Source of the DNA: Paludibacteraceae bacterium
Lineage (GTDB): Bacteria > Bacteroidota > Bacteroidia > Bacteroidales > Paludibacteraceae
Reading direction: 5' to 3'
Assembly (NCBI GenBank): GCA_017384225.1
Contig: JAFNUD010000064.1
Location: forward strand, 1-50,655
DNA length: 50,655 nucleotides
The first letter of the stretch is position 1. Every line of letters starts with the position of its first letter. Below the pieces are notes generated by a model, which was given only the letters and a program-made list of their open reading frames with translations, searched no databases and was not told where the DNA came from. Positions 1 through 8,962 of this stretch are shown here, piece by piece. The translations under genes and the position numbers were made by a program.

Positions 1-209
1 AAGAGCATCTCAGCAAATGCCTTGTCGTGGAAGAGAGGAGTACCCGCTTTCACGCTGTCGCCTTCGCGGACCATGAGTTTTGGGGTCACGCCAGCGAAAT
101 GGTCTGGGACGATGTGGAACACCGCAGGACGATTCACACTACCGAGTGTGAGAGCTGCTGCTCCATCAAATGGAATGTCCAAACCACGTTTCAGTTGGAT
201 TTTTTGCAT
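1..209 (-). CDS. nqrA: Na(+)-translocating NADH:quinone reductase subunit A, N-terminal part (cut by window edge)
   Basis: The first 69 codons of an NqrA protein run off the left edge of the window. NqrA is a membrane-associated subunit of the NQR complex, which oxidises NADH, reduces quinone and pumps sodium. The N-terminus is characteristic: a KRGLDIPFDGAA segment near residues 7-18, then a lipoyl-like hammerhead pattern with KLMVREGDSVKAGTPLFHDK near residues 45-64. The ATG at 209 fits because no other start lies between it and the predicted promoter at 375-406, which leaves a leader of about 160 nt. The remaining nqr genes would lie to the left. ApbE, which flavinylates NqrB and NqrC in known systems, is encoded at 12141-13136. 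The family assignment rests on motif recognition over 69 residues. Confidence 0.88.
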   Translation of the reverse strand, partial: MQKIQLKRGLDIPFDGAAALTLGSVNRPAVFHIVPDHFAGVTPKLMVREGDSVKAGTPLFHDKAFAEML

Positions 210-288
210 GATGTTAATTGTTTTTATTGTTTTGTTTTATGTCTTTTTTTAAGATTTTTGTCGTTTTTGGTGCTTTCTATCGTTGGCT

Positions 289-321
289 TATCTTCGAGGT
301 ATCTTCGGGATATCTTCAGGA
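289..321. repeat. Three 11-bp direct repeats in the nqrA leader
   Basis: TATCTTC recurs at 289-295, 300-306 and 311-317 with an exact 11-bp period, each copy followed by a variable four-base GAGG/GGGA/AGGA segment. The repeats lie inside the predicted nqrA mRNA leader, 80-110 nt upstream of its ATG. On that strand they read GAAGATA. They may bind a regulator or be a slippage product; the sequence does not decide. Confidence 0.6.
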
Positions 322-374
322 TAAATGAAGATGGAAGAAAAAGTGTCAATAATTAAGAATCCATAAAAAGCGCG

Positions 375-406
375 CAAAATTACTAAAATTTTTTGAGATA
401 TACAAA
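375..406 (-). promoter_or_regulatory. Predicted nqrA promoter
   Basis: Read on the minus strand, TTTG (406-403), a 20-bp spacer and TAATTTTG (382-375) match the Bacteroidetes -33/-7 consensus. Transcription would start near 369 and run into nqrA. This promoter is interleaved with the plus-strand promoter at 392-422, so polymerases probably cannot occupy both at once. Confidence 0.7.
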
Positions 407-422
407 TTTATTTGTACCTTTG
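392..422 (+). promoter_or_regulatory. Predicted promoter of the secreted protein gene at 440
   Basis: TTTG (392-395), 19 bp, TACCTTTG (415-422). It is the only promoter in the set whose spacer differs from 20 bp apart from the weaker site at 27666. The start codon at 440 lies 17 nt past the -7 box, giving a very short leader. Confidence 0.8.
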
Positions 423-439
423 CAGAAAATTTATTAAAA

Positions 440-1777
440 ATGATACTTGGACTTATCTTTTCTGTGCTGAGTGTGACGTATACGGTGGCCTCTTCGAATA
501 GCGTGAATGTTACAGGAGAAGCACCTGTGAGTAGTGACGTTGTCTATATGCGTAGTAGTACGACAGGGCAAAAAGGGCAGATGACAACGGGCAATAGCAC
601 CACTTTACAATTAACTGGTTGGGAAGGCTACATGATAGACTCGGTGGTATTATCCATGCGATCCAACACCTCTCAAGGAGCTGGCAGTCTGCAAATGACG
701 ATAGGATCAAATACTGTATGGGAGATTCCAGATGGCAACTTTTCCGATATAACCTGGAATGGTAGCTACTCCACCACTTTTGTGGACATTTCCTGTTCTT
801 TACATCAACATATTAAAAATCAAGACACCATAACAATCTTTATCGAAGCAAGCAAAAATAGTTTGTATATCAATAGTTATACATTTTTTTACAGTTCTCC
901 CACCCCATCTGCCCATACAGTTAGCTTTGTATCTGGATTAGAGAGTGCTCCTGCTAGCATAGTAGAAGATTCTATAGGTAGTGGCATCATACTTCCTATG
1001 GGAACAGATACAGCAGAGTGGCATTTTTTAGGTTGGAGCGAACAAGAATGGTTGCAGGCAACAGATATTTCAACACTATTTTTTGCAGGCGAACACTATT
1101 ATCCCAAAAGCGATTGTTGCTTATGGGCAGTCTATTCCGACAGTGAGGATCAATCTGCATCTACTAATTGCCAATCAGGCGATTATGTGATTGTCAATAC
1201 AAATGACTACTGGTGTAGAGCCATGAAAGGCATCATAGAAGATAAACATATCCATACAACAAACATCCACATCCAACAGTCTAATGATGGAACCTACGCA
1301 TTATTAACAGGGACACACGAAGATATGGTATATCACATTGATTTTAAAAACGATAGCACCTTATCTATCATGCACCGACATTCTAATCGAATGATCGGTT
1401 ATAATGGTAATGATCTATCAGAGGCATCCTCCGCATGGCAATACCGATTGTTAAATGATGGCACGTATTGTTTTTATTTTGCAGACAAGCACTTACACCG
1501 CATGTTGCGTTTTGGATTTGGTAATGCTAGCGATAGCGAAGATGTAGTTGCTTACGTTACTCGCATAGATTTGCAAACTATGTTAGAAGGTGGTTTTTTG
1601 CTTTTTCCCGCTCAAAAAAGATTCTTTACATCTTGGCCTTTTGGAAAAACAGAAGAAGACGACAAAAAAGAAGAGGAAAAACCCGTAATCAACGTAAATG
1701 ATTACGAGTATATCATGTACATCGGAAACTATCCATTACACATAAAAAAAGGAGAAAAGTGGATAGTAATCAAATGA
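440..1777 (+). CDS. Secreted protein of unknown function
   Basis: This 445-residue protein starts with a hydrophobic signal-peptide-like segment (about residues 1-18). The first 150 residues are Ser/Thr-rich and look beta-structured. Around residues 155-215 there is a stretch with FLGWSEQEW that resembles Listeria-Bacteroides (InlB B-like) repeats. An acidic/basic low-complexity linker (EEDDKKEEEKP, about 407-417) precedes a short C-terminal tail ending in KGEKWIVIK. I see no catalytic motif. It has its own promoter, and the downstream gene also has one, so it is probably monocistronic. Export to the periplasm or surface is inferred from the signal peptide only. I do not recognise the family. 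Confidence 0.8.
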   Translation: MILGLIFSVLSVTYTVASSNSVNVTGEAPVSSDVVYMRSSTTGQKGQMTTGNSTTLQLTGWEGYMIDSVVLSMRSNTSQGAGSLQMTIGSNTVWEIPDGNFSDITWNGSYSTTFVDISCSLHQHIKNQDTITIFIEASKNSLYINSYTFFYSSPTPSAHTVSFVSGLESAPASIVEDSIGSGIILPMGTDTAEWHFLGWSEQEWLQATDISTLFFAGEHYYPKSDCCLWAVYSDSEDQSASTNCQSGDYVIVNTNDYWCRAMKGIIEDKHIHTTNIHIQQSNDGTYALLTGTHEDMVYHIDFKNDSTLSIMHRHSNRMIGYNGNDLSEASSAWQYRLLNDGTYCFYFADKHLHRMLRFGFGNASDSEDVVAYVTRIDLQTMLEGGFLLFPAQKRFFTSWPFGKTEEDDKKEEEKPVINVNDYEYIMYIGNYPLHIKKGEKWIVIK

Positions 1778-1826
1778 TTTACGTTTTGGGTTAGCAAGCA
1801 CAAATATGTATATTTACGAAAAATTA

Positions 1827-1858
1827 TTTGCATATTCACTTTTTTTTTCTTACCTTTG
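1827..1858 (+). promoter_or_regulatory. Predicted promoter of the dipeptidyl peptidase operon
   Basis: TTTG (1827-1830), 20 bp, TACCTTTG (1851-1858). It sets the true start of the next gene: an in-frame TTG at 1828 lies inside the -33 box and cannot be translated from this transcript, whereas the ATG at 1879 lies 20 nt past the -7 box. Confidence 0.85.
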
Positions 1859-1878
1859 CACGATTTTTACAGATAGAT

Positions 1879-4116
1879 ATGCGATTTTCAATATTATTGA
1901 CACTATTATTGCTATCATCGGTCACTACACAAGCTGATAGGCTATTGGACATCATGCGCGGATATGATGCTAAAACCATGACCGTAGAAGAAATGGATGA
2001 AGCGATGAGGCGAGAAGGCGATAGTGCGCCCCACGAAGCCACAAGCTACGTCGGGGGTCCCACATCGGTGAGAGGCGAGAGGTATAGGCTGGAATACAAG
2101 AACGAACAAAAAGTATTTCGCCATTCCTTTTTTGCAGACTACTACTTAATAGACACATATAAAAACGACACCATCGCGCTGTGCGATGAACCTGTACGTG
2201 ATGCCGCCATGTCGCCCAATGGCAAGTATGTGGTATATGCAAAGAAAGATCATAATTTGTATATCTACAAGATTGATTTTAAGACTGAAGTGGCAATTAC
2301 TCATGATGTTTTAGAGGACGCAGGAAGCGGCTATAGTTTAGAGGCGAAACGAAAGGCTGGGGATATATATAATGGTATTAGCGATTGGCTATACGAAGAG
2401 GAGTTTGGAATTACACAATTGTTCGCCTTTTCTCCCGATAGCAAGCATATTGCGTTTGTTCGTCTGAATGAGAAAGAAGTGCCTACGTTTGAGTGGCAGA
2501 CGTATTTGCGGCCTCTCACCTACCCTTCCCCGAAAGAAAAGGAGAGTGTGAAGAACGCCACAAGTGGCTACAGTTTAGAGTTTAAAGGTAAAGGGTTATA
2601 TCCCGAGTTGCATAGTTTGCGTTATCCAAAAGCAGGCGAGGCGAATGCGAAAGCAGAAGTGTGCGTCTATGACATCCATTACAAGACAATTCGCACAATG
2701 CAACTACCTTCGTACGCAGACGGCTATGTGCCACGTATACGCTGGACATCATTAGTAGCAGCTACAAAAAAAGGCGAAGAGCCCAATTGCGATATAGTGA
2801 TTCTTCATTTAAATCGCGATCAAAATCGAATGGATGTACTGAAAGGCAATCCTAAATCTACAATTTGTCATCCATTCTACAAAGAAGAAAGTAAGAAACA
2901 CTTTGTGAACTATGAATACTTCGATGAGTGGCAATGGTTGAGCGATAATCGTGTGGTTATTTTAAGCGAGAAGGGCGGTTACGCGCAAGCATATCTATAC
3001 TCTTCGCAAGGCGTAGAACAAAAACAACTCACACCTGAAGCACGAGATATAACGACAGTTTATGGATATGACGAGAAAACACAAACTCTTTATTATCAAG
3101 CAGCTACAACCCCTACAACTCGTCATTGCTACGCACTAAATGTAAAGAAAAACACGACCATAGCACTCACAGAAGACAAAGGAACCCATAGTTTGCATTT
3201 TTCTAAGGATTGGAAACACTGCGTACACTGCTATCATAGTACCACCACTCCGCATAAGTATACGTTGTGTGAGGTTAGAGGCGGAAGGTTAGAGGCGAAA
3301 GGCACGGTGTTGGACAATGACTCTGTGCTACAAGCATGGAGAGCACTGGGCGTAAATGAGAAAGAGTTCTTTACCATTGAAACAGAGCGCGGAGATGTGC
3401 TAAATGCATGGCGCATACTACCAACTGGTTTTGATGCAACGAAGAAATACCCTGTGGTAATGCTGCAATACAGTGGTCCAACGAGTCAGCGCGTGCTCAA
3501 CAACTGGCGCAAACGATTTGGCTATAGTCTAGCAGATGCAGGCTATTTGGTAGTATGCGTGGACGGTCGCGGCACGGGGGCTCGTGGCAGAGAATGGCGC
3601 AATGCGACATACATGCAATTAGGCGTGAAAGAGGCAGAAGATCAGATTAGTGCAGCTCTATATTTGAAGACATTACCCTATGTAGATGGAGACAGAATGG
3701 CTATCTGTGGTTGGAGTTATGGCGGGTATCAGGCATTGATGTGCTTGAGTAAACAAGGCAATACGGCAATATGGCAATGTGGTATTGCGATTGCACCAGT
3801 GACTAATTGGCGTCTATATGACTCGGCCTACACAGAGCGTTTTATGCGTCGTCCACAAGTGAATGAGGGGGGGTATGAGCAAACCAACCTCATTAAGATG
3901 GCTGGTAATGTAGAGGGTAAATTGCTACTAATTCACGGACTGGCAGACGACAATGTACACACACAAAATAGTTGGCTATACGTAGATGCATTGGTAAAAG
4001 CTGGTAAACAATTTGAGATGCAAATGTATGTGGATGACAACCATTCTATTCGCAAACCAGAAAACAACGATCACCTGCATAAGCGTATCATGCTATTCTT
4101 AGAAAATAATCTATAA
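1879..4116 (+). CDS. Dipeptidyl peptidase IV-type S9 family serine peptidase
   Basis: This 745-residue exopeptidase belongs to the prolyl oligopeptidase (S9B) family, which removes N-terminal dipeptides, typically after proline. Residues 1-19 form a signal peptide ending TTQA, so it probably acts in the periplasm. A beta-propeller domain (about 60-490) precedes an alpha/beta hydrolase domain (about 500-745). The catalytic triad is visible: Ser613 in GWSYGG, Asp690 in LADDNVH and His722 in DDNHS. Length is normal for bacterial DPP IV. The ATG at 1879 was chosen over the upstream in-frame TTG because that codon lies in the promoter. It appears to lead an operon with permease, ROK kinase, deacetylase, lipoprotein and pnuC, all separated by under 40 bp. 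Confidence 0.93.
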   Translation: MRFSILLTLLLLSSVTTQADRLLDIMRGYDAKTMTVEEMDEAMRREGDSAPHEATSYVGGPTSVRGERYRLEYKNEQKVFRHSFFADYYLIDTYKNDTIALCDEPVRDAAMSPNGKYVVYAKKDHNLYIYKIDFKTEVAITHDVLEDAGSGYSLEAKRKAGDIYNGISDWLYEEEFGITQLFAFSPDSKHIAFVRLNEKEVPTFEWQTYLRPLTYPSPKEKESVKNATSGYSLEFKGKGLYPELHSLRYPKAGEANAKAEVCVYDIHYKTIRTMQLPSYADGYVPRIRWTSLVAATKKGEEPNCDIVILHLNRDQNRMDVLKGNPKSTICHPFYKEESKKHFVNYEYFDEWQWLSDNRVVILSEKGGYAQAYLYSSQGVEQKQLTPEARDITTVYGYDEKTQTLYYQAATTPTTRHCYALNVKKNTTIALTEDKGTHSLHFSKDWKHCVHCYHSTTTPHKYTLCEVRGGRLEAKGTVLDNDSVLQAWRALGVNEKEFFTIETERGDVLNAWRILPTGFDATKKYPVVMLQYSGPTSQRVLNNWRKRFGYSLADAGYLVVCVDGRGTGARGREWRNATYMQLGVKEAEDQISAALYLKTLPYVDGDRMAICGWSYGGYQALMCLSKQGNTAIWQCGIAIAPVTNWRLYDSAYTERFMRRPQVNEGGYEQTNLIKMAGNVEGKLLLIHGLADDNVHTQNSWLYVDALVKAGKQFEMQMYVDDNHSIRKPENNDHLHKRIMLFLENNL

Positions 4117-4141
4117 TATAAACCATAAAAATCTATCTATT

Positions 4142-5395
4142 ATGACAAACAACAAATCCAACATTCTACCTATCGTGGTAATGTTTCTATTGTTCTTTAT
4201 GATTGCCTTTGTAACCAACTTTGCAGGTTCAATGGGCGTGATTGTAAAGACACAGTTTGGTGCATCCAATGCAATGGCACAATTAGGAACTTTGGCTAAC
4301 TTTATTGCTTACGCAGTGATGGGTGTGCCTGCAGGTATCATTCTCAAACGAAAAGGCTATAAATTCACATCGCTATTAGCTGTATCCGTAGGTTTTGTAG
4401 GCGTAGGCGTACAATGGTTGAGTGGCTATGCCGAAAGCTTTGGCATATATGTATTAGGTGCATTCATCGCAGGATTCTCCATGTGTTTGCTCAATATCGT
4501 AGTAAATCCAATGCTCAACACCCTTGGCGGTGGTGGCAAACGAGGCAATCAATTGATTCAGTTCGGCGGTTCGTGCAACTCCATCGGTGGCACATTGGCT
4601 CCTATCATCTTGGGTTATCTGATTGGTGGTAGTGCAGCTGCAGCCAACGTAGGCGATGCAGCTCCTGCTATGTTGGCCGCTATGCTCATCTTCTTGCTGG
4701 CATTTATAATCATCTCACTGACCAAGATTCCAGAACCACATATCGAAACAGCAGAGCAACGTGCTGCTGCAAAAGCACAAAAGGACCAATATAGTCCATT
4801 ATCTTTCCGTCACTTTGTATTGGGTGCTATCGCCATCTTCTTCTATGTGGGTGTAGAGGTAGGTATTCCTAATACAGCTAATTTGTATATGTCCAACAAC
4901 CCTACAGTAGGACCTGCTATAGCTGGAACCGTAGTCGGATTGTATTGGTTAATGATGATGTTTGGTCGTTTGATCGGCGGTGCTATTGGTGGTAAAGTGA
5001 GCAGCAAAGCTATGTTGGTGACAGTATCTTCATTAGCAATCGTAATGCTACTCTGTGTAATCCTCTTCCCAGAAGCATGGGTAGTGACTTTCAAGGGAAT
5101 CGCTTTGCCTGTGAGCATGATTCTCATGTTCCTCTGCGGTCTGATGACAAGCGTAATGTGGGGAGCAATCTTCAATCTCGCTGCCGAAGGATTGGGTAAA
5201 TACACTCCAGCTGCCAGTGGTATCTTCATGGCATTGGTATGCGGCGGTGGTATATTGCCATTCTTCCAAAACTTATTAGCAGATCACACCAACTACTTGA
5301 TTTCGTATATCGTACCTATCGCAGGTTTGCTCTATATCCTCTTCTATGCCCTCGTGGGTAGCAAGAATGTTAACAAAAATATTCCTACAGAATAA
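4142..5395 (+). CDS. Sugar permease of the fucose/glucose-galactose (FHS) major facilitator family
   Basis: This 417-residue, strongly hydrophobic protein has about 12 predicted membrane segments and a short polar N-terminus. The pattern, including a GxxGxGxxWL-like segment near 80-95, NxVVNPMLNTLGGGGKRGNQLIQFGGSCNSIG near 118-150 and a charged loop near 195-215, matches the FHS family (proton-coupled fucose, glucose or galactose symport). It starts 25 bp after the peptidase gene and ends 36 bp before a ROK sugar kinase. That pairing suggests uptake of glucose or a related hexose followed by cytoplasmic phosphorylation. The exact substrate cannot be read from sequence. Confidence 0.88.
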   Translation: MTNNKSNILPIVVMFLLFFMIAFVTNFAGSMGVIVKTQFGASNAMAQLGTLANFIAYAVMGVPAGIILKRKGYKFTSLLAVSVGFVGVGVQWLSGYAESFGIYVLGAFIAGFSMCLLNIVVNPMLNTLGGGGKRGNQLIQFGGSCNSIGGTLAPIILGYLIGGSAAAANVGDAAPAMLAAMLIFLLAFIIISLTKIPEPHIETAEQRAAAKAQKDQYSPLSFRHFVLGAIAIFFYVGVEVGIPNTANLYMSNNPTVGPAIAGTVVGLYWLMMMFGRLIGGAIGGKVSSKAMLVTVSSLAIVMLLCVILFPEAWVVTFKGIALPVSMILMFLCGLMTSVMWGAIFNLAAEGLGKYTPAASGIFMALVCGGGILPFFQNLLADHTNYLISYIVPIAGLLYILFYALVGSKNVNKNIPTE

Positions 5396-5396
5396 T

Positions 5397-5422
5397 AATT
5401 CAAAATTCATAATTCAAAATTA
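5397..5422. repeat. Short direct repeat between permease and kinase genes
   Basis: AATTCAAAATT occurs twice, at 5397-5407 and 5411-5421, with a 14-bp period. It is AT-rich intergenic filler of a kind common in Bacteroidales, with no clear role. Confidence 0.5.
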
Positions 5423-5431
5423 AATAAAGTT

Positions 5432-6391
5432 ATGCAAAAAAAACCTTATGTATTGGGCCTTGATATGGGTGGTACCAACTCCGTATTGGGCGTAGTAGAT
5501 GCACGTGGCCATGTGTTGGCACGCACTTCCATTAAAACACAAGCATTTCCAGACATCAATGATTATGTGAATGCATTGTACGTAGAAGCAGAGAAAATTA
5601 TCGAGCCATTGGGTGGTTTTGATCAAGTACGTGGTATTGGTGCAGGTGTGCCAAACGGCAACTATTATACTGGTATGATTGAGGGCGCAATGAACTTGCC
5701 ATGGCAAACGATTCCATTCGCACAAATCATGTCTGACCGCTTTGGTTTGCCATGTAAGATTACCAACGATGCTAACGCAGCAGCTATGGGTGAGATGACC
5801 TACGGTGCAGCTAAAGGCATGAAGAACTTTATCATGATTACCCTCGGCACTGGTGTCGGATCTGGTATCGTCGTAGATGGCAAAGTAGTGTATGGTCATG
5901 ATGGTTTTGCTGGTGAGTTGGGTCACACATGCGCAGTCCGCGGTGAGGCAGGTCGTCCTTGCAACTGCGGTAAGAAAGGTTGCTTGGAGGCATACGCTTC
6001 AGCTACTGGTGTAGCACGTACTGCAAAAGAGATTATCTCTTCTACCGCGAAAGACACTATACTCCGCCAATTGGATATCGATGCTATCACCTCAAAGGAT
6101 GTATATGATGCAGCAGAGCAAGGCGATGAGATAGCAAAAGAGATTTTTGACTACACAGGTACTATCCTTGGTCAACAATTGGCCGATTTCATTGCATTCA
6201 GCGCACCAGAAGCTATTGTGATGTTTGGAGGATTAACCAAGTCTGGTCATTGGATCAAAGATCCTGTAGTAAAAGCGATGAATGACAATGTATTGCCATT
6301 GTGGAAGAACAAAGTACAAGTATTATTCTCTGATTTGAAAGAGGCTGATGCTGCCGTATTGGGTGCTTCTGCATTAGCTTGGGGTGATTGA
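5432..6391 (+). CDS. ROK family sugar kinase (glucokinase-like)
   Basis: This 319-residue cytoplasmic kinase probably phosphorylates glucose or a similar hexose with ATP. The N-terminal phosphate-binding motif GLDMGGTN is at residues 9-16. The ROK signature follows: GHTC near 168 supplies the His ligand, and CNCGKKGCLE near 180-190 gives the cysteine cluster that binds structural zinc in this family. The second ATP-binding segment (MFGGLTKSG) is near 268. Its position right after the permease supports a role in assimilating the imported sugar. N-acetylglucosamine or mannose kinase activity is a possible alternative. Confidence 0.88.
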   Translation: MQKKPYVLGLDMGGTNSVLGVVDARGHVLARTSIKTQAFPDINDYVNALYVEAEKIIEPLGGFDQVRGIGAGVPNGNYYTGMIEGAMNLPWQTIPFAQIMSDRFGLPCKITNDANAAAMGEMTYGAAKGMKNFIMITLGTGVGSGIVVDGKVVYGHDGFAGELGHTCAVRGEAGRPCNCGKKGCLEAYASATGVARTAKEIISSTAKDTILRQLDIDAITSKDVYDAAEQGDEIAKEIFDYTGTILGQQLADFIAFSAPEAIVMFGGLTKSGHWIKDPVVKAMNDNVLPLWKNKVQVLFSDLKEADAAVLGASALAWGD

Positions 6392-6425
6392 TCGTGATGT
6401 TTAGTAAACGCTACGCTACTATTTA

Positions 6426-7049
6426 GTGTTTATAAGACTACTATATCAATTTCCAACGTGGCTGCAACGTCTTTATGGCGGAGTGACATGGCGACTGGAT
6501 CCATCGTCGAAGGTTGTATATCTGACCTTCGACGATGGTCCTATTCCAGAATGTACGCCACAGATTTTAAATATTTTGGCTGCCTATCATGTAAAAGCTA
6601 CATTTTTCATGGTCGGAGAGAACGCAGAACGCTATCCCGACTTAGTAGCACGCATATGCACAGAGAAACATGTGATAGGCAATCATACATACCATCACCT
6701 GAAAGGATATAAGACTCATACACAAACCTATTTGCAAGATACCCACCAAGCCAACGAAATCTTACACACCCCCCTATTCCGCCCTCCACATGGACGCATG
6801 AAGTATTCACAAAAAAAAGCACTCCTGCAAGCAGGACAACGGATTTATCTTTGGGATGTACTTACACATGATTACAATCCATGCTATAGTGTTGAGAAAA
6901 TGCTGTCCGTAGTGAAACGCTACACACGTAATGGCAGCATCATAGTGATGCACGATTCGTTGAAATCAAAAGACAGAATATTACAACTATTGCCTTTAGT
7001 GATAGAATGGCTTCATTCTCAAGGGTATAAATGTGAAACCTTACCTTAG
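6426..7049 (+). CDS. NodB-type polysaccharide deacetylase
   Basis: This 207-residue protein of carbohydrate esterase family 4 would remove acetyl groups from a polysaccharide or peptidoglycan. It has TFDDGP (residues 34-39, catalytic and metal Asp), HTYHH (87-91, metal His pair), RPPHG (119-123) and a late MHDS motif (about 176). The GTG at 6426 is used because an in-frame stop lies at 6405-6407 and the family begins with a short LxxLxxLYxxxxWR segment, present here. There is no obvious signal peptide, so it may be cytoplasmic or anchored by its hydrophobic N-terminus. It abuts the next gene (ATG at 7059). Confidence 0.87.
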   Translation: MFIRLLYQFPTWLQRLYGGVTWRLDPSSKVVYLTFDDGPIPECTPQILNILAAYHVKATFFMVGENAERYPDLVARICTEKHVIGNHTYHHLKGYKTHTQTYLQDTHQANEILHTPLFRPPHGRMKYSQKKALLQAGQRIYLWDVLTHDYNPCYSVEKMLSVVKRYTRNGSIIVMHDSLKSKDRILQLLPLVIEWLHSQGYKCETLP

Positions 7050-7058
7050 TTGTTGCAT

Positions 7059-8951
7059 ATGACCATCCGTATAAACTCTCTATATATATTACTCATTGCA
7101 GTATTGGCATGTTCTGCATGTGCCAATCATGGTAGTGGTCCACAAGGTGGTCCAATAGATACTATTCCACCTGCCCTCATCAAAGAAACCCCTCTGAATG
7201 GCACATTACATTTTGAAGCAAAACGTATTGATATACTTTTTAATGAGTATATCCAATTGGCTGATATTCAAAAGAATGTAATGATTTCTCCTCCACAATT
7301 GAATCCACCAGATATCAAAGCTATCGGAAAAACGCTATCGGTAGTATTCAACGAAGATTTGCAAGATTCTACTACCTATACCATTGATTTTGGAGCTGCA
7401 ATCTGTGACTACAACGAAAGAACGCCACTCAATGGCTATATATATTCATTCTCAACAGGAGATCTTATTGACACATTTGCTGTGTCTGGTAGAATATATG
7501 ATGCTGAAAATTTGAATCCCATGCCCGATGTGATAATTGGTATTCATAGTAATCATACGGATTCAGCATTCAGTACCATGCCTTTTGCTCGTATAACGCG
7601 CTCGGATGAAGAAGGTTATTTTACAATCCACAATATCCGTGAGGGATCATATCGCCTATATGCTCTCAACGATATCAGTCGCGATTACATGTACCAACCT
7701 GGCGAAGCATTGGCATTCGCAGACTCACTTATCTTACCTTACTTTGAAAAGCGTGAAGTGCAAGATACGATTTGGCGCGATACACTGGGCATTGACCCTG
7801 ATACCAAAGATACATTATTTACTCAGCAAGTAGATACTATCCAAACGGTTACACAAACATTTTTCTTGCCAGATAGTTTAGTTCTTTGGTATTTCAAAGA
7901 GGACAAACAGCGCCACTATTTCAAAGGAGTATATCGCGAGGAGCAGCATGCTTTTACGCTGATATTCTCTGCTCCTCAGGATACTCTACCCGTAATTCGA
8001 TCAATGAAACCAAGCGAAATGGATACTTTGGCTACTGATTCGGCATGGATTGATTGGATGCCCTATACTTTGTTGCAAAGCAATGCTACATTTGATACGA
8101 TTACCTGTTGGCTCACCGATTCGGTAGCTATAGCACAAGATAGCATTTACATGGTAATGACATACCTGCAATCTGATTCACTTTATAATCTTGCACCTAA
8201 GACAGATACCATATCAGCGATATATCGTCATCCGCGTATGTCAGAAAAAGCAAGAGCAGCTGTACAACGACAAAAACAAGAACGCACATTAGAACTCAAA
8301 ACCAACTCTTCGTCACAATTTGAAATATACGATACTATTCGTATTTTTTCACCATTCCCTATTGATTCTGTTCAAATTAACCATATTCATCTTAGTCACA
8401 AAAAAGATACACTTCAGCAGCCAATCCAGTTCCAATTACATTCGAATGATTCTTTATCCCAAACATTGATGTTGATTGCCAATATGGAACCAGCAGAGTC
8501 GTATATGCTAACGCTCGACTCCGCTGCATTGGTAGATATCTATGGCAAATGCAATGATTCGACAACATATATATTCAAATTAAAATCATTGGACGCCTAT
8601 TCTTCGTTGATGATCAAAATGGCACATTTCGATGCACACGCTCGTATACAGATTCTCAACGACAAGGATCAAGTAGTGCGCGAACTACCCGCATCTCAAG
8701 AAGGTACTAAATTTGATTTTTTGTCTCCTACCACCTATTATATACGCATGTATATTGACTATAATGGTGATACACACTGGACCACTGGTGATTGGCTCAA
8801 AAAACGCCAACCAGAGCCTGTCTATTACTTCCCTTCTAAACTTAAACTGCGGGCGAATTGGGATTTTGAAGAAACTTTTGATCATTTAGCTATTCCACAG
8901 ACAAAATCTAAGCCTAGGGCTCTAATTAGCAATAACAAACAGAATAGATAA
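7059..8951 (+). CDS. Lipoprotein with N-terminal bacterial Ig-like domain
   Basis: This 630-residue envelope protein starts with a lipoprotein signal: a hydrophobic stretch ending LACSAC, so Cys18 or Cys21 would be lipidated. The N-terminal domain (about 25-135; GPIDTIPPALIKETPLNGT, FNEYIQL, TTYTIDFG) is SbsA/Big-like, typical of a widespread Bacteroidetes lipoprotein. A beta-sandwich of carboxypeptidase-regulatory type (SGRIYDAENLNPMPDV, about 148-215) follows. The rest is beta-rich and Asp/Thr-rich without a known catalytic motif, ending in an EETFDHL-like segment. The ATG at 7059 is preferred over in-frame TTG codons at 7050 and 7053. Function is unknown. Confidence 0.83.
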   Translation: MTIRINSLYILLIAVLACSACANHGSGPQGGPIDTIPPALIKETPLNGTLHFEAKRIDILFNEYIQLADIQKNVMISPPQLNPPDIKAIGKTLSVVFNEDLQDSTTYTIDFGAAICDYNERTPLNGYIYSFSTGDLIDTFAVSGRIYDAENLNPMPDVIIGIHSNHTDSAFSTMPFARITRSDEEGYFTIHNIREGSYRLYALNDISRDYMYQPGEALAFADSLILPYFEKREVQDTIWRDTLGIDPDTKDTLFTQQVDTIQTVTQTFFLPDSLVLWYFKEDKQRHYFKGVYREEQHAFTLIFSAPQDTLPVIRSMKPSEMDTLATDSAWIDWMPYTLLQSNATFDTITCWLTDSVAIAQDSIYMVMTYLQSDSLYNLAPKTDTISAIYRHPRMSEKARAAVQRQKQERTLELKTNSSSQFEIYDTIRIFSPFPIDSVQINHIHLSHKKDTLQQPIQFQLHSNDSLSQTLMLIANMEPAESYMLTLDSAALVDIYGKCNDSTTYIFKLKSLDAYSSLMIKMAHFDAHARIQILNDKDQVVRELPASQEGTKFDFLSPTTYYIRMYIDYNGDTHWTTGDWLKKRQPEPVYYFPSKLKLRANWDFEETFDHLAIPQTKSKPRALISNNKQNR

Positions 8952-8962
8952 ACACACGACTT

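Noticed and set aside
5397-5422. Functional regulatory element
   Set aside because: The AATTCAAAATT pair is a common AT-rich filler motif in this phylum, inside an operon, with no promoter boxes.
5420-5926. 168-codon open frame antisense to the ROK kinase
   Set aside because: The kinase frame carries all family motifs; the antisense product is Cys/His-rich nonsense.
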